This document shows, piece by piece, positions 26,753 through 36,917 of a stretch of 64,000 nt of DNA; position 1 is the stretch's first letter, and the number at the start of each line of letters is the position of its first letter. Location: positions 1,426,001-1,490,000 of the forward strand of contig NZ_CP047942.1 of assembly GCF_014279835.1 (NCBI RefSeq). Reading direction: 5' to 3'. This DNA is from Synechococcus sp. MVIR-18-1. GTDB taxonomy: Bacteria; Cyanobacteriota; Cyanobacteriia; PCC-6307; Cyanobiaceae. Made by a program: the position numbers and the translations under genes. A model generated the notes under the pieces. The model did no database searches. It worked only from the letters and a program-made list of their open reading frames with translations, and was not told the DNA's origin.

Positions 26753-26959
26753 ATGAAGCTGTACCCAAAAGGCACGGGAGCAGGGATTTCACTATTCATC
26801 TTGATTGTGCTCGGCATTTACGCTGTCTCTCAAATCGAAGCCATGAAGCGTGCTGCTTTCAGAGAAGGTTTTAACTGTGCAATCGACGAAACAACCCAAA
26901 GCCTTCACTCCTCCTACCAGTGCAGGCATTACAGAAAAGCCTTCAAAGAAAAAATCTAA
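26753..26959 (+). CDS. Small hypothetical membrane protein
   Basis: A 68-residue protein with one N-terminal hydrophobic helix (about residues 10-27, GISLFILIVLGIYAVS) and a soluble C-terminal part with two cysteines (GFNCAIDE and SYQCRHYRK). The helix-out, two-Cys arrangement would suit a periplasmic or lumenal disulfide. It stands alone in an AT-rich region rich in small genes. The family is not recognised. Confidence 0.5.
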   Translation: MKLYPKGTGAGISLFILIVLGIYAVSQIEAMKRAAFREGFNCAIDETTQSLHSSYQCRHYRKAFKEKI

Positions 26960-27019
26960 GACTGAACGGGCGCATCACAGAGCAAGCAAGACAGGCCCTT
27001 AACGGCCTAAGGAACGATC

Positions 27020-27187
27020 GTGGAAGCAAAAATAACGTGCGGTAAATGTTTTCATAAAACCCTCTTTGGGTTCAAACTATCAAGGTCCTTTACCCCTAAA
27101 AAAGGCGATTTAAACACTTTCAAGCATTTCACTCGCCAGACGTTCGAAGCAAAAGATGATCCACTCACACAACTGATAGAACCTTGA
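27020..27187 (+). CDS. Candidate 55-residue protein with CxxC
   Basis: A GTG at 27020 is preceded by AAGGA with a six-base spacing, a much better ribosome-binding site than most genes here have. The peptide begins MEAKITCGKCFHKTLFGFKL and carries a CxxC with a nearby His, is basic in the middle, and ends TQLIEP before TGA. It is short and unconfirmed. The CxxC/H could bind a metal or be chance. No family is recognised. Confidence 0.4.
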   Translation: MEAKITCGKCFHKTLFGFKLSRSFTPKKGDLNTFKHFTRQTFEAKDDPLTQLIEP

Positions 27188-27238
27188 AATAGCAAAGAAG
27201 GTACATCACTTAAAATCATTATGCATTCACCAGTGCAT

Positions 27239-27265
27239 CAAAAAACCCCTGCGATTTGCAGGGGT
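27239..27265 (-). terminator. Intrinsic terminator of rpe
   Basis: Stem ACCCCTGC/GCAGGGGT (8 bp) with loop GATTT (AAATC in the leftward RNA), followed leftward by six T (complement of the A-run 27239-27244). It lies 62 bases downstream of the rpe stop on the minus strand. Confidence 0.9.
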
Positions 27266-27326
27266 CATAGAGAAAAGAGTTGGGTCTAAACGAGCAACAT
27301 TGAATTCCTTGCTAAACGCCAAACAA

Positions 27327-27995
27327 CTAAGGGCGCTTGCTGTTACGGATTCCCTGAATTGCCGCTGCGTAATCGGGTTGGTTGAACACACCAGAACCAC
27401 TCACGATGGCGTTCGCACCAGCTTCAATCACTTTCCATGCATTAGCACCTTTGACGCCTCCATCCACTTCAATCCATGGATCAAGGCCTTTTTCATCGCA
27501 CATACGGCGAAGATCACTAATTTTCTTGACTTGATTATCAATAAAGCTCTGACCACCAAAACCTGGATTCACACTCATGATCAAAACAAGATCACAGAGC
27601 TCTAAGCAGTACTCAAGCGTGTCGAGTGGAGTGCTGGGGTTAAGCACAGCCCCCGCCATTTTGCCGAGATCCTTAATTTGAGCAAGATTGCGATGCAGGT
27701 GAGGACAGGCCTCAACTTGCACAGAAATAATGTCTGCCCCAGCTTTTGCGAAGTCTTCTACATAATTTTCAGGCTGCACAATCATGAGGTGCACGTCCAA
27801 AGGTTTTTTAGTTACCGGACGCAAGGCCTCCACAATCAGCGGGCCAATCGTGATGTTGGGAACAAATCGGCCATCCATGACGTCGACATGAATCCAGTCA
27901 GCACCCGCCTCGTCAACAGCTTTGACGTCTTCACCCAAGCGGGAAAAGTCAGCAGACAAGATCGATGGAGAGATCACCAGGGGTTTGGTGCTCAT
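27327..27995 (-). CDS. rpe: Ribulose-phosphate 3-epimerase
   Basis: A 222-residue TIM-barrel epimerase interconverting ribulose-5-P and xylulose-5-P in the Calvin and pentose phosphate cycles. [17 protein letters not shown], the metal-site [31 protein letters not shown] and EVDGGV are all intact. ATG 27995 (MSTKPLVI) gives the family length; the longer frame to 28064 runs into the shared promoter region. It is divergent from glpX (138-bp gap), so two sugar-phosphate genes share one control region. Confidence 0.96.
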   Translation of the reverse strand: MSTKPLVISPSILSADFSRLGEDVKAVDEAGADWIHVDVMDGRFVPNITIGPLIVEALRPVTKKPLDVHLMIVQPENYVEDFAKAGADIISVQVEACPHLHRNLAQIKDLGKMAGAVLNPSTPLDTLEYCLELCDLVLIMSVNPGFGGQSFIDNQVKKISDLRRMCDEKGLDPWIEVDGGVKGANAWKVIEAGANAIVSGSGVFNQPDYAAAIQGIRNSKRP

Positions 27996-28133
27996 GACGG
28001 AGTGCGCTAAGGGATAGGCCGATTGTAAAGAGCGCTGATACCACTGATACAGTGAGCCGCGCATCTGAGACAGAAATCCCTGCTGTTGCAGGCTTTCTCC
28101 TCAAAGCCTCTCTTTAACCCCCGCAGCACTTAC

Positions 28134-29138
28134 GTGGATCGCACTCTCATCCAGGAAATTCTCGAGATCGTCGAGCAGGCCGCCATCGCTTCCGCCACGC
28201 TCTCCGGCAAAGGTCTGAAGGATGAAGCGGATGCATTGGCTGTTGATGCCATGCGCAAGCGCATGAATCAGATCCAAATGCAGGGCCGCATTGTGATCGG
28301 CGAGGGGGAACGCGACGAAGCTCCCATGCTCTACATCGGCGAAGAAGTCGGTACCGGCACTGGCCCTGGCGTGGATTTCGCCGTTGACCCTTGTGAAGGA
28401 ACCAATCTTTGTGCCTACAGCCAGCGCGGCTCCATGGCCGTTTTGGCTGCTTCCGACCGCGGTGGTTTGTTCAACGCTCCCGACTTCTACATGAAGAAAT
28501 TGGCTGCTCCTCCAGCAGCTAAGGGCAAGGTTGACATTCGCAAATCTGCGACTGAAAACATCAAAATCCTGAGCGAGTGCTTGGGTCTTGCTCCTGACGA
28601 GCTCACCATCGTTGTGATGGATCGTGCCCGTCACAAAGATCTGATCACTGAAATCCGCGCCACCGGTGCTCGTATTCAACCCATTTCAGATGGTGATGTG
28701 CAGGCCGCTATCGCTTGTGGTTTTGCTGGAACCGGAACGCATTGCTTGATGGGCATTGGTGCTGCGCCTGAGGGTGTGATCTCAGCTGCCGCGATGCGCG
28801 CACTTGGCGGACACTTCCAAGGACAACTGGTGTATGACCCAGCCATTGCTCAGACATCTGAGTGGGCAGATATGACGAAGGAAGGCAATCTCGCCCGCCT
28901 CGCAGAAATGGGGATTACCGACCCCGATAAGGTGTACGAAGCCAGTGAGCTCGCCTGCGGAGAGCACGTTGTGTTCGCCGGCAGCGGCATCACAGATGGT
29001 CTTCTTTTCAACGGAGTGAAGTTCGAAACTGATTGCACCCGCACGAGCAGCTTGATCATCAGCAACCTGAACAACACCTGCAGTTTCACAAACACCATTC
29101 ACATGAAGGATGGTGCTCAAAGCATCGCTTTGAACTGA
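28134..29138 (+). CDS. glpX: Bifunctional fructose-1,6-/sedoheptulose-1,7-bisphosphatase class II
   Basis: A 334-residue GlpX-type enzyme, which in cyanobacteria serves as the dual FBPase/SBPase of the Calvin cycle. It shows [19 protein letters not shown], the metal-binding VDPCEGTN, the [11 protein letters not shown] segment and [10 protein letters not shown]. The GTG at 28134 ([15 protein letters not shown]) gives the usual length; a TTG at 28086 would add 16 residues that I do not expect in the family. It is followed by hemA after 27 bases. It probably responds to the same signals as the divergent rpe. Confidence 0.95.
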   Translation: MDRTLIQEILEIVEQAAIASATLSGKGLKDEADALAVDAMRKRMNQIQMQGRIVIGEGERDEAPMLYIGEEVGTGTGPGVDFAVDPCEGTNLCAYSQRGSMAVLAASDRGGLFNAPDFYMKKLAAPPAAKGKVDIRKSATENIKILSECLGLAPDELTIVVMDRARHKDLITEIRATGARIQPISDGDVQAAIACGFAGTGTHCLMGIGAAPEGVISAAAMRALGGHFQGQLVYDPAIAQTSEWADMTKEGNLARLAEMGITDPDKVYEASELACGEHVVFAGSGITDGLLFNGVKFETDCTRTSSLIISNLNNTCSFTNTIHMKDGAQSIALN

Positions 29139-29165
29139 TTCACGCAGCAACAGAGGGATTTCTCT

Positions 29166-30479
29166 ATGCATATCGCCGTAGTCGGCCTCAGTCATCGAAC
29201 GGCTCCGGTCGAAGTGCGCGAAAAGCTCAGCATTCCTGAGCAAACCATGGAGGAATCCCTACAAAACCTGCGAAATCATGAGCAGGTGTTGGAGGCATCA
29301 ATCCTCAGCACCTGCAACCGACTTGAGATTTACACCTTGGTGCGCAACCCCGATTTAGGGATTGCTGCTGTACGTGATTTTCTGAGTGGCCACTCCGGTT
29401 TGGAAAGCCGTGATCTATCTCCACACCTGTTCACCTATCACCACGATGAAGCCATCGCGCATTTGATGCGCGTGACGGCAGGACTCGACAGCCTTGTTCT
29501 TGGTGAGGGACAAATCTTGTCCCAGGTCAAGAAAATGATGCGCCTGGGGCAAGAGCACAAATCGATTGGGCCCATTCTCAATCGTCTGCTAACCCAAGCT
29601 GTCAGCACAGGAAAGCGAGTCCGTTCTGAAACCAATCTCAGCACCGGTGCTGTGTCTGTGAGCTCAGCAGCGGTTGAATTGGCTCAACTCAAACTTGGAC
29701 AATCTCGCGGCCAGGATGCATTAGTAACGCTTGAAACGGAGCAGATCGCCGTTGTCGGCGCTGGACGCATGAGCCGGTTACTCCTCCAACACCTTCAAGC
29801 CAAGGGAGCCTCTGGAGTGGTGTTGCTGAATCGCACGATTGAGCGGGCCTCAGCGTTAGCAACAGACTTCCCAAATCTGCCCATTCAGTGCCGTGGGCTT
29901 GATGATCTTGATCAGTGCTTGAGCACCTGTTCGCTGGTCTTTACAAGCACAGCCGCTGATGATCCAATCATCGATGCCAACAGATTGAACGCTCTCAATC
30001 GCCGCAGCTCATTGCGACTGGTTGATATCGGCGTGCCTCGCAATATCGCCTCCGACGTGCATGCGGTATCTGGAGTGGAATCCCACGATGTGGATGATCT
30101 TCAAGAGGTTGTAGAGCGCAACCAAGAGGCCCGACAACAGGTTGCTCGAGAGGCTGAAGGGTTGCTTCTAGAAGAGAGCCGCCTTTTCCTCGAGTGGTGG
30201 GACAGCCTGGAGGCCGTTCCCACCATCAACCGTTTGAGGGCCTCGCTTGAGGAGATCCGAGTGGAGGAACTCACCAAAGCGCTGAGCCGCATGGGTCCTG
30301 ATTTCTCAGCACGAGAACGCAAGGTTGTGGAGGCCTTAACCAAGGGAATGATCAACAAGATCCTTCACACCCCTGTGACTCAGCTCCGCAGTGCACAGCA
30401 ACGCAGCGAGCGACAACAGGCTCTTCAGGTCGTTGAAAGAATTTTTGATTTGGAATCTGGAGCGCCCTCGCAAGATTAA
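29166..30479 (+). CDS. hemA: Glutamyl-tRNA reductase
   Basis: A 437-residue enzyme reducing glutamyl-tRNA to glutamate-1-semialdehyde, the first committed step towards haem, chlorophyll and bilins. The N-terminal catalytic segment is HRTAPVEVREKLSI with SILSTCNRLEIYT (nucleophile Cys). GEGQILSQVK is next, and the NADPH domain has AVVGAGRMSRLLLQHL. A long dimerisation helix lies at the C-terminus. It is in the same direction as glpX (27-bp gap). This class is classically sensitive to haem feedback; no regulatory extension is visible here. Confidence 0.96.
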   Translation: MHIAVVGLSHRTAPVEVREKLSIPEQTMEESLQNLRNHEQVLEASILSTCNRLEIYTLVRNPDLGIAAVRDFLSGHSGLESRDLSPHLFTYHHDEAIAHLMRVTAGLDSLVLGEGQILSQVKKMMRLGQEHKSIGPILNRLLTQAVSTGKRVRSETNLSTGAVSVSSAAVELAQLKLGQSRGQDALVTLETEQIAVVGAGRMSRLLLQHLQAKGASGVVLLNRTIERASALATDFPNLPIQCRGLDDLDQCLSTCSLVFTSTAADDPIIDANRLNALNRRSSLRLVDIGVPRNIASDVHAVSGVESHDVDDLQEVVERNQEARQQVAREAEGLLLEESRLFLEWWDSLEAVPTINRLRASLEEIRVEELTKALSRMGPDFSARERKVVEALTKGMINKILHTPVTQLRSAQQRSERQQALQVVERIFDLESGAPSQD

Positions 30480-30572
30480 TTTCCTGCAATCTCCACCATC
30501 TGGCCCACGGGTTGGTTTTGAACGCGAAAAATCCAGTAAGTTTACCCGGCATAGCCGAAAGGCGGGAGCGGC

Positions 30573-31868
30573 ATGAAGCGAGTACTGGCAATCATTCTCG
30601 GGGGAGGGGCTGGCACCCGTCTCCAACCACTCACAAAGATGAGAGCCAAGCCAGCAGTGCCTTTGGCGGGCAAATACCGCCTGATTGATATTCCAATCAG
30701 CAATTGCATCAACTCCAGCATCAACAAGATGTATGTGTTGACGCAGTTCAATAGCGCTTCGCTGAATCGCCATCTCAGCCAGACTTACAACCTCAATGCT
30801 GGATTTGGACAAGGGTTTGTCGAAGTTCTAGCGGCGCAACAGACGCTCGATAGCCCGTCTTGGTTCGAAGGAACAGCTGATGCGGTGCGCCAGTACCAAA
30901 CCCTGTTTAGCGAATGGGATGTTGATGAATACTTGATCCTCTCCGGTGATCAGCTCTACCGGATGGATTACAGCCGTTTTGTGGAGCATCACCGCAGTAC
31001 GGGAGCAGACCTCACGGTTGCAGCACTGCCTGTAGACGCTGCACAAGCAGAAGCTTTCGGTTTGATGCGTACCGATGAGAACGGAAACATCAAGGAGTTC
31101 CGCGAGAAGCCCAAGGGCGATTCCTTGAAGGAAATGGCCGTTGACACATCTCGCTTTGGCCTCAGCGCTGAGTCCTCTAAGGAGCGTCCTTACCTCGCTT
31201 CCATGGGCATTTACGTCTTCAGTCGTAAAACCCTTTTTGATCTCCTCGATTCAAATCCTGGACATAAGGATTTCGGCAAGGAGGTCATCCCAGAAGCGCT
31301 CTCTCGTGGTGACACCCTCAAGAGCTATGTCTTTGATGATTACTGGGAAGACATCGGTACCATCGGAGCCTTCTATGAAGCCAATCTGGCCCTAACGCAG
31401 CAGCCAACTCCTCCATTCAGCTTCTACGACGAAGCGTTCCCGATTTACACACGCCCGCGGTATTTGCCACCTAGCAAGTTCGTGGACAGTCAGATCACAG
31501 ATTCGATCATTAGTGAGGGATCGATTATCAAGGCCTGCAGCATTCACCACTCCGTCCTTGGTGTGCGTAGTCGCGTGGAAAACAATGTGGTCCTCCAGGA
31601 TTCATTGTTGATGGGAGCTGACTTCTTTGAATCTCAAAGCGAACGCGAAACCCTGAGAGCGCGAGGCGGTATTCCTGTCGGCGTTGGCGAGGGCACCACT
31701 GTGAAACGAGCCATTCTTGATAAGAATGCTCGGATCGGTAAGAACGTCACCATTGTGAATAAGGATCACGTGGAAGAAGCTGATCGTCCTGACCAAGGCT
31801 TCTACATCCGTAACGGAATCATCGTTGTCGTTAAAAACGCATCGATTGCCGACGACACAGTGATTTGA
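30573..31868 (+). CDS. glgC: Glucose-1-phosphate adenylyltransferase
   Basis: A 431-residue ADP-glucose pyrophosphorylase, the control step of glycogen synthesis. The N-terminus has [20 protein letters not shown]. The catalytic EFREKPKG and the DYWEDIGTI segment are present. The C-terminal left-handed beta helix carries the cyanobacterial effector (3-PGA) lysine region near residue 425. The ATG is preceded by GGGAG. A 16-bp tandem duplication includes the TGA. Confidence 0.95.
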   Translation: MKRVLAIILGGGAGTRLQPLTKMRAKPAVPLAGKYRLIDIPISNCINSSINKMYVLTQFNSASLNRHLSQTYNLNAGFGQGFVEVLAAQQTLDSPSWFEGTADAVRQYQTLFSEWDVDEYLILSGDQLYRMDYSRFVEHHRSTGADLTVAALPVDAAQAEAFGLMRTDENGNIKEFREKPKGDSLKEMAVDTSRFGLSAESSKERPYLASMGIYVFSRKTLFDLLDSNPGHKDFGKEVIPEALSRGDTLKSYVFDDYWEDIGTIGAFYEANLALTQQPTPPFSFYDEAFPIYTRPRYLPPSKFVDSQITDSIISEGSIIKACSIHHSVLGVRSRVENNVVLQDSLLMGADFFESQSERETLRARGGIPVGVGEGTTVKRAILDKNARIGKNVTIVNKDHVEEADRPDQGFYIRNGIIVVVKNASIADDTVI

Positions 31869-31884
31869 CGACAAAGTGATTTGA
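31853..31884. repeat. 16-bp tandem duplication at the glgC stop
   Basis: Two adjacent 16-base copies (31853-31868 and 31869-31884) read CGACAnAGTGATTTGA with one mismatch. The first copy encodes the last codons and TGA of glgC, ending exactly at the stop. The second is an untranslated copy containing the same TGA. Confidence 0.9.
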
Positions 31885-31983
31885 GGATCGGCGCTTCCAT
31901 CTCTTATCCCTGACAGAGGCGGACCAGTTCGCAGCCGATCTTTGATCCTGTGGTCACACTGACTTCAGTGAATGCAGTTTTTG

Positions 31984-33402
31984 ATGTCCAAGTCTCACTT
32001 TGGTCTTATCGGTCTAGGCGTGATGGGCGAAAATCTTGTTCTCAATGCTGAGAGCAACGGTTTTTCGAGTGTTGTTTACAACCGCACTTATTCAAAGACA
32101 GAAGACTTTCTGAAAGGTCTTGGTGCCGGTAAAAACATTCAAGGTGCCACCGACCTGCAGGATTTTGTCAACAAATTGGAACGACCTCGCCGCATCTTGA
32201 TGATGGTGAAAGCAGGGGGTCCTGTTGATGCTGTGATTGAACAGATTTCTCCTTTTTTAGACGAAGGTGATCTCTTGATTGATGGTGGCAACTCGGAATA
32301 TCACGACACGGAGCGTCGCGTAGCCGAGTTGGAAAGCAAGAGCTTTGGCTTTATTGGCATGGGCGTGTCTGGCGGTGCCAAAGGTGCTCTTGAGGGTCCG
32401 AGCATGATGCCTGGGGGCACCAAAGCCTCCTACGACGCCATTGAGAGCCTCGTCACAAAAATGGCGGCCCAAGTCGAAGACGGTCCATGTGTCACCTACA
32501 TCGGCCCAGGAGGATCCGGGCACTTTGTCAAAACAGTGCACAACGGCATTGAGTACGGGATCGAGCAAATCCTTGCTGAGGGCTATGACCTCATGAAGAG
32601 GGTGGGGGGCATGAATGGCACACAGATGGCCGACGTTTTTGCCCATTGGAACAACACAGAGGAGCTCGCCTCTTACCTCGTTGAGATCACAGAAGTCTGC
32701 TTGCGTACCAAGGATCCCGAGGATGGGAGCGATCTGATCGAGAAGATTCAGGACAAAGCTGGCCAAAAAGGCACGGGTTTGTGGACTGTGGTGAGCGCCC
32801 TGCAGATGGGTGCGTCTGTGCCAACCATCTACGCAGCTCTCAATGGTCGCGTGATGAGTTCAATGAAAGATCAGCGCGTCAAAGCGGAAACCGTCCTCAA
32901 AGGCCCCGCCGTCAAGTCCTTTGATTTGGGCACCCCTGCCGATGGAATGGCGCCTCTGATGGATGCGATGGTGCTCGCCTGCATGGCCAGCTACGCCCAA
33001 GGGATGGAGCTTCTGCGGATCGCTTCCGCTGAGCATGATTACAACTTAAATATGCCCTCCATCGCTCAGATCTGGAAGGGTGGCTGCATCATTCGCGCGC
33101 GACTGCTCAAGCGGATTCAGGATGCATTCACGACCGATCCGCAGCTCAACAATCTGCTCATTGATCCTTGGTTTGCCAATCAAGTCAACACCCGACTTCC
33201 TGGCTTAGCCAAAGTCGTTGCAGGAGCCGCAGAAGCAGGAATTCCCGTGCCCTGCCTGAGCAACACCCTCGACTACATCAACAGCTACCGCACAGCTCGT
33301 CTGCCTCAAAATGCAGTTCAAGCCATGCGCGACTGCTTTGGCTCACACACCTATCAACGCGTTGATAAAGAAGGCAGTTTTCACACCGAGTGGTTGGATT
33401 GA
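31984..33402 (+). CDS. gnd: 6-phosphogluconate dehydrogenase (decarboxylating)
   Basis: A 472-residue NADP-dependent enzyme of the oxidative pentose phosphate pathway. The Rossmann start is FGLIGLGVMGENLVLN; the substrate site is MGVSGGAKGALEGPSMMPGG, and the catalytic Lys/His segment is GSGHFVKTVHNGIEYG. C-terminal residues include QAMRDCFGSHTYQR. ATG 31984 matches the family start; the ATG four codons earlier is less likely. Pgl follows after eight bases, giving two consecutive OPP enzymes in probable co-transcription. Confidence 0.96.
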   Translation: MSKSHFGLIGLGVMGENLVLNAESNGFSSVVYNRTYSKTEDFLKGLGAGKNIQGATDLQDFVNKLERPRRILMMVKAGGPVDAVIEQISPFLDEGDLLIDGGNSEYHDTERRVAELESKSFGFIGMGVSGGAKGALEGPSMMPGGTKASYDAIESLVTKMAAQVEDGPCVTYIGPGGSGHFVKTVHNGIEYGIEQILAEGYDLMKRVGGMNGTQMADVFAHWNNTEELASYLVEITEVCLRTKDPEDGSDLIEKIQDKAGQKGTGLWTVVSALQMGASVPTIYAALNGRVMSSMKDQRVKAETVLKGPAVKSFDLGTPADGMAPLMDAMVLACMASYAQGMELLRIASAEHDYNLNMPSIAQIWKGGCIIRARLLKRIQDAFTTDPQLNNLLIDPWFANQVNTRLPGLAKVVAGAAEAGIPVPCLSNTLDYINSYRTARLPQNAVQAMRDCFGSHTYQRVDKEGSFHTEWLD

Positions 33403-33410
33403 TCTGAGCG

Positions 33411-34127
33411 ATGACCTCCTATCGAATCGAACGGGCCCGAGATCCCCAGGATCTAGCTCTGCGGGCCGCTGAATACATCGCCACAGCGATACAACTGGCG
33501 CTCGATCAACGCGATCGTGCTCAGATTGCTCTGTCGGGAGGGACGACTCCCTCCAAGGCTTATCAGCGGTTAGGCCAACAACATTTGCCCTGGAATCGAG
33601 TGGATGTGTTTCTTGGAGACGAACGCTGGGTGTCTGCTGATGACGAGTCCAGCAATGCCCGCATGCTTCGCTCCACGTTGCTCCTAGCCGGCGAGCCCGC
33701 GGCAGCGGCCTGCTTTCATCCTGTTCCAACGGTTGAGCTGCCCTCGCCAGAAGCCAGTGCCGATGCTTTCGCAAAGCTGATAGCCAACAGCTGTAGTGGC
33801 GAACCACCCATCTTCGACATGATGGTGTTGGGCCTTGGTGATGACGGTCACACCGCCTCACTCTTCCCCGGCACTGACGCTCCTGAGGTTCGTGATCGCT
33901 GGACCACGATTGGACGGGGTAAGGGATTGGAGCGCATCACACTGACTGCACCAGTACTCAGCGCGTCTCGAACCGTGATGTTCCTGGTTAGTGGTGCCAA
34001 CAAAAGGGAAGCCCTGCGACGCTTGCTCGATCCAGCTGAATCCCCACTACGCACTCCCGCAAAATTGGCCCAACCAGAGGCTGAAATTATTGTGCTCGCC
34101 GACGAAGCTGCCAGTGAAGGTCTTTAA
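33411..34127 (+). CDS. pgl: 6-phosphogluconolactonase
   Basis: A 238-residue DevB/Pgl-type lactonase hydrolysing 6-phosphoglucono-delta-lactone. The phosphate loop is IALSGGTTPSKAYQRL, VFLGDERWV is intact, and the second loop is MVLGLGDDGHTASLFPGT with the catalytic H. It lies directly after gnd. The enzyme works just before Gnd in the oxidative pentose phosphate pathway, which supplies NADPH in the dark. Confidence 0.94.
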   Translation: MTSYRIERARDPQDLALRAAEYIATAIQLALDQRDRAQIALSGGTTPSKAYQRLGQQHLPWNRVDVFLGDERWVSADDESSNARMLRSTLLLAGEPAAAACFHPVPTVELPSPEASADAFAKLIANSCSGEPPIFDMMVLGLGDDGHTASLFPGTDAPEVRDRWTTIGRGKGLERITLTAPVLSASRTVMFLVSGANKREALRRLLDPAESPLRTPAKLAQPEAEIIVLADEAASEGL

Positions 34128-34153
34128 ATAAGCTTTCCTTGTGCAGGGTTGAG

Positions 34154-34690
34154 ATGACCACCTCCCGCGTCTCATTCGATTCCTGGGCCACGCTCAACGA
34201 CACGATCATGGGTGGGACAAGCCAAGCCGGCTGCCGCCTCACTCCTGAAGGTCTGTTACTGGAGGGTGAGGTGGTTGCTGATGGCGGCGGTTTTGTGAGC
34301 TGCCGTTCCCCCTTATTCAGACCCCCCCTCGATCTTTCGGCTTTCAGCGGCTTGCGCATAGCGATCGAAGCAGAAGGGCGAACTTTGAAATTTGCAGTGG
34401 CCTGCTCTGATGGATTGATGGGACTCACAGAAATGATTCCTGGCGGATTGCGCTGGGTGACACCCGTTCCAACAGAGGTGGAAGGAACCACTGTTGTGGA
34501 GGTTGCTTTTAAAAATCTTCAGCCCGTGGTCCGTGCCAAACCGGTGGGACTTCCTTTGCGCTTTGATGCGTCAGCAATCACGCGCTTACAAGTGCTCCAT
34601 TCGCGGTTTGATGAGGCGGGATCCACCAATCCAGGCTTCCGTGCGGGTGCAATCCGACTTCTGATTCATTCGATCGAAGCCTACAAATGA
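34154..34690 (+). CDS. CIA30-domain protein
   Basis: A 178-residue protein with a beta-sandwich CIA30 (complex I intermediate-associated) domain: DTIMGGTSQAGCRLTPEG is the opening motif and FVSCRSP the second. In plants and cyanobacteria such domains occur alone or fused to NAD(P)-binding domains. No Rossmann part is here. ATG 34154 is preferred to the upstream GTG (34139). Its stop overlaps the next gene by ATGA. The role is unknown; assembly or redox-related functions are only suggested by the family. Confidence 0.8.
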   Translation: MTTSRVSFDSWATLNDTIMGGTSQAGCRLTPEGLLLEGEVVADGGGFVSCRSPLFRPPLDLSAFSGLRIAIEAEGRTLKFAVACSDGLMGLTEMIPGGLRWVTPVPTEVEGTTVVEVAFKNLQPVVRAKPVGLPLRFDASAITRLQVLHSRFDEAGSTNPGFRAGAIRLLIHSIEAYK

Positions 34691-35070
34691 TCGATTTAGC
34701 AGTTGTGATTGCCCACACGGCTGATCTCTGCCGTAAGCCATACCAGCATGCTGTTGTTCCAATTCACGAGGATGAAGGACCATCCAGCATTGATGATCTC
34801 TTTGTTCGCATCGAAACCCGTGATGCGTCTGGATCTCGGATGGAGGACATGGACCTCGAACTCGAGATCTATCGAAGCGGCAGTGATGTGAATCTCATGC
34901 TGAGTTGGTGTGATCAAGCTGAGCGCCCCATGCTTTGGCAGGGGCAGCATCCCGTTTGGATGCATGGAGATAACGGCATGCGCTGCACGGCACCAGCCGA
35001 CGGCCAACCCTTAGAAGCGATGGCACGACGGCTCAGAGCACAACTCGTGAGTCAATCTCGATTGGATTGA
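34687..35070 (+). CDS. Hypothetical protein, coupled to CIA30 gene
   Basis: A 127-residue acidic soluble protein beginning at an ATG that overlaps the CIA30 gene stop. A duplicated helical pattern (IETRDASGSRMEDMDLELEI) and SDVNLMLSWCDQAERPMLW are the most ordered parts. No signal or membrane segment is seen. Coupling suggests a joint function with the CIA30 protein. The family is not recognised. Confidence 0.65.
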   Translation: MIDLAVVIAHTADLCRKPYQHAVVPIHEDEGPSSIDDLFVRIETRDASGSRMEDMDLELEIYRSGSDVNLMLSWCDQAERPMLWQGQHPVWMHGDNGMRCTAPADGQPLEAMARRLRAQLVSQSRLD

Positions 35071-35190
35071 TCTAACGATCTCAGCTCAAGACAATCCTGC
35101 AGCAAACATAGTTCAAACATATTAATGGCGTAGATGTCCATCAACCATGCCACTACTAATGAATCAATTAAAACCCTCCTTAAGAGAGCA

Positions 35191-36864
35191 TTAATCAGGC
35201 TGATCTGTCACGGCACCAAGGCTCGAACTCGAAACGAGTCGAGCATATTTGCCAAGAACTCCTGTCTTATATTTAGGCTGATGCCCTGACCACATGCTGC
35301 GGCGGCGTTCGAGTTCAATCTCATTCACATTGAGTTGAAGAAGATTTTGATTGGCATCCACTGTGATGCTATCTCCCTCCATCACTAGGCCGATTGCTCC
35401 CCCAACGGCAGCCTCTGGTGCCACGTGGCCAACAACTAAACCGTACGTTCCACCGCTGAAGCGCCCATCCGTAATCAGCGCCACCTTATCCCCGAGTCCC
35501 TGACCAACAATGGCAGCAGTTGGTGCAAGCATTTCACGCATTCCAGGTCCTCCTACAGGACCTTCCTGGCGAATCACGATGACATCGCCGGCATGAATAT
35601 GTTTGCCAATAATTGAAGCCAAACAATCCTCTTCGCTTTCAAAAACCCGAGCAGGGCCAGTGAGAACGGGGGTTTTAATACCGCTGATTTTGGCGACAGC
35701 TCCCTCGCATGCCAAATTTCCCTTCAGGATCGCCAAGTGGCCTTTCGCATAAAGAGGATCACTCAGTGGCCTGATCACTTCTTGTCCTTCAGGAGGTGTG
35801 GAAGGAACATTCGCCAAGAGTTCTTCCAGTGTTTTGCCTTCAATCGTGCGGCAATGGCCATGAAGCAGTCCTGCGTCCAATAGCAATTTCATCACCTGGG
35901 GAATACCACCTGCCTGATGAAGATCCACGGTGACAAAACGACCACTCGGCTTGAGATCGCAAATCACTGGCACCCGCTCTCGGATCATTTCAAAATCATC
36001 AATACTGAGATCAACGCCAGATGTGCGCGCGATCGCGAGCAAATGCAACACAGAGTTGGTGGACCCGCCCACCGCCATGATCACACTGATCGCATTCTCA
36101 AAAGCTTCACGCGTGAGTAAATCAAGGGGGCGAATATTAGATTTAATGGCTTCAACAAGAATTTCACCGGAACGGGCTGCACTCTCTGCCTTTTCCTCAT
36201 CTTCAGCAGCCATCGTTGAGCTGTGGGGAAGACTCAGCCCCATCGTTTCAATCGCAGCACTCATCGTATTAGCGGTGAACATACCTCCACAGCTTCCAGC
36301 TCCTGGGCAGGCATTTTTTTCAATCGCTGTCAGCTGCTCTTCATCAATCTTCCCGCTCGTAATCTGACCTACAGCCTCAAAAGCACTCACAACAGTGAGG
36401 TCACAGCCTCCAAGTTTCCCAGGCTTAATGGTTCCCCCATACACAAAGATCGAGGGAATATTCATACGTGCCATCGCCAACATGGCGCCAGGCATATTTT
36501 TATCGCAGCCACCAACGGCCAGAACACCATCCATGCTCTGGCCATTGCATGCCGTTTCAATCGCATCAGCGATGACCTCACGGCTCACCAAGGAATATTT
36601 CATTCCCTCGGTGCCCATAGAAATGCCATCACTGACAGTGATCGTGCCAAACATCTGAGGCATTCCGCCTGCCTTTCGAGCAGCGTCTTCTGCACGACGG
36701 GACAGGGCATCCAATCCCATGTTGCACGGTGTAATCGTGCTGAAACCGTTTGCGATCCCGATGATTGGCTTGCCAAAATCATGATCACCAAAGCCAACTG
36801 CTCTCAGCATTGCTCGATTGGGTGAGCGCTGAATGCCTTGAGTAACGGCGTCTGAGCGAAGCAT
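35191..36864 (-). CDS. ilvD: Dihydroxyacid dehydratase
   Basis: A 557-residue enzyme of valine, isoleucine and leucine synthesis with an iron-sulfur cluster. The cysteines are in [13 protein letters not shown] and [17 protein letters not shown], with a further one ([11 protein letters not shown]) between them. The carbamylated-Lys/Mg region and C-terminal [20 protein letters not shown] are intact. ATG 36864 ([20 protein letters not shown]) is the usual start; the ATG at 36900 adds 12 atypical residues. It is followed by a spacer with no clear terminator. Confidence 0.96.
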   Translation of the reverse strand: MLRSDAVTQGIQRSPNRAMLRAVGFGDHDFGKPIIGIANGFSTITPCNMGLDALSRRAEDAARKAGGMPQMFGTITVSDGISMGTEGMKYSLVSREVIADAIETACNGQSMDGVLAVGGCDKNMPGAMLAMARMNIPSIFVYGGTIKPGKLGGCDLTVVSAFEAVGQITSGKIDEEQLTAIEKNACPGAGSCGGMFTANTMSAAIETMGLSLPHSSTMAAEDEEKAESAARSGEILVEAIKSNIRPLDLLTREAFENAISVIMAVGGSTNSVLHLLAIARTSGVDLSIDDFEMIRERVPVICDLKPSGRFVTVDLHQAGGIPQVMKLLLDAGLLHGHCRTIEGKTLEELLANVPSTPPEGQEVIRPLSDPLYAKGHLAILKGNLACEGAVAKISGIKTPVLTGPARVFESEEDCLASIIGKHIHAGDVIVIRQEGPVGGPGMREMLAPTAAIVGQGLGDKVALITDGRFSGGTYGLVVGHVAPEAAVGGAIGLVMEGDSITVDANQNLLQLNVNEIELERRRSMWSGHQPKYKTGVLGKYARLVSSSSLGAVTDQPD

Positions 36865-36917
36865 GGCAACGACTGGATCGCAGATGGGGACAAGCCCCAA
36901 CTTACCGGCCGTGGTGG

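Larger units (their letters stand above)
26960..27326. other. Spacer with a small ORF and the rpe terminator
   Basis: About 370 bases between the small membrane-protein gene and the rpe stop. It contains the 55-codon candidate at 27020-27187 and the leftward terminator at 27239-27265. Nothing else is recognisable. Confidence 0.5.

Noticed and set aside
28101-28679. 192-codon leftward frame across glpX
   Set aside because: Antisense shadow of the highly conserved glpX gene.
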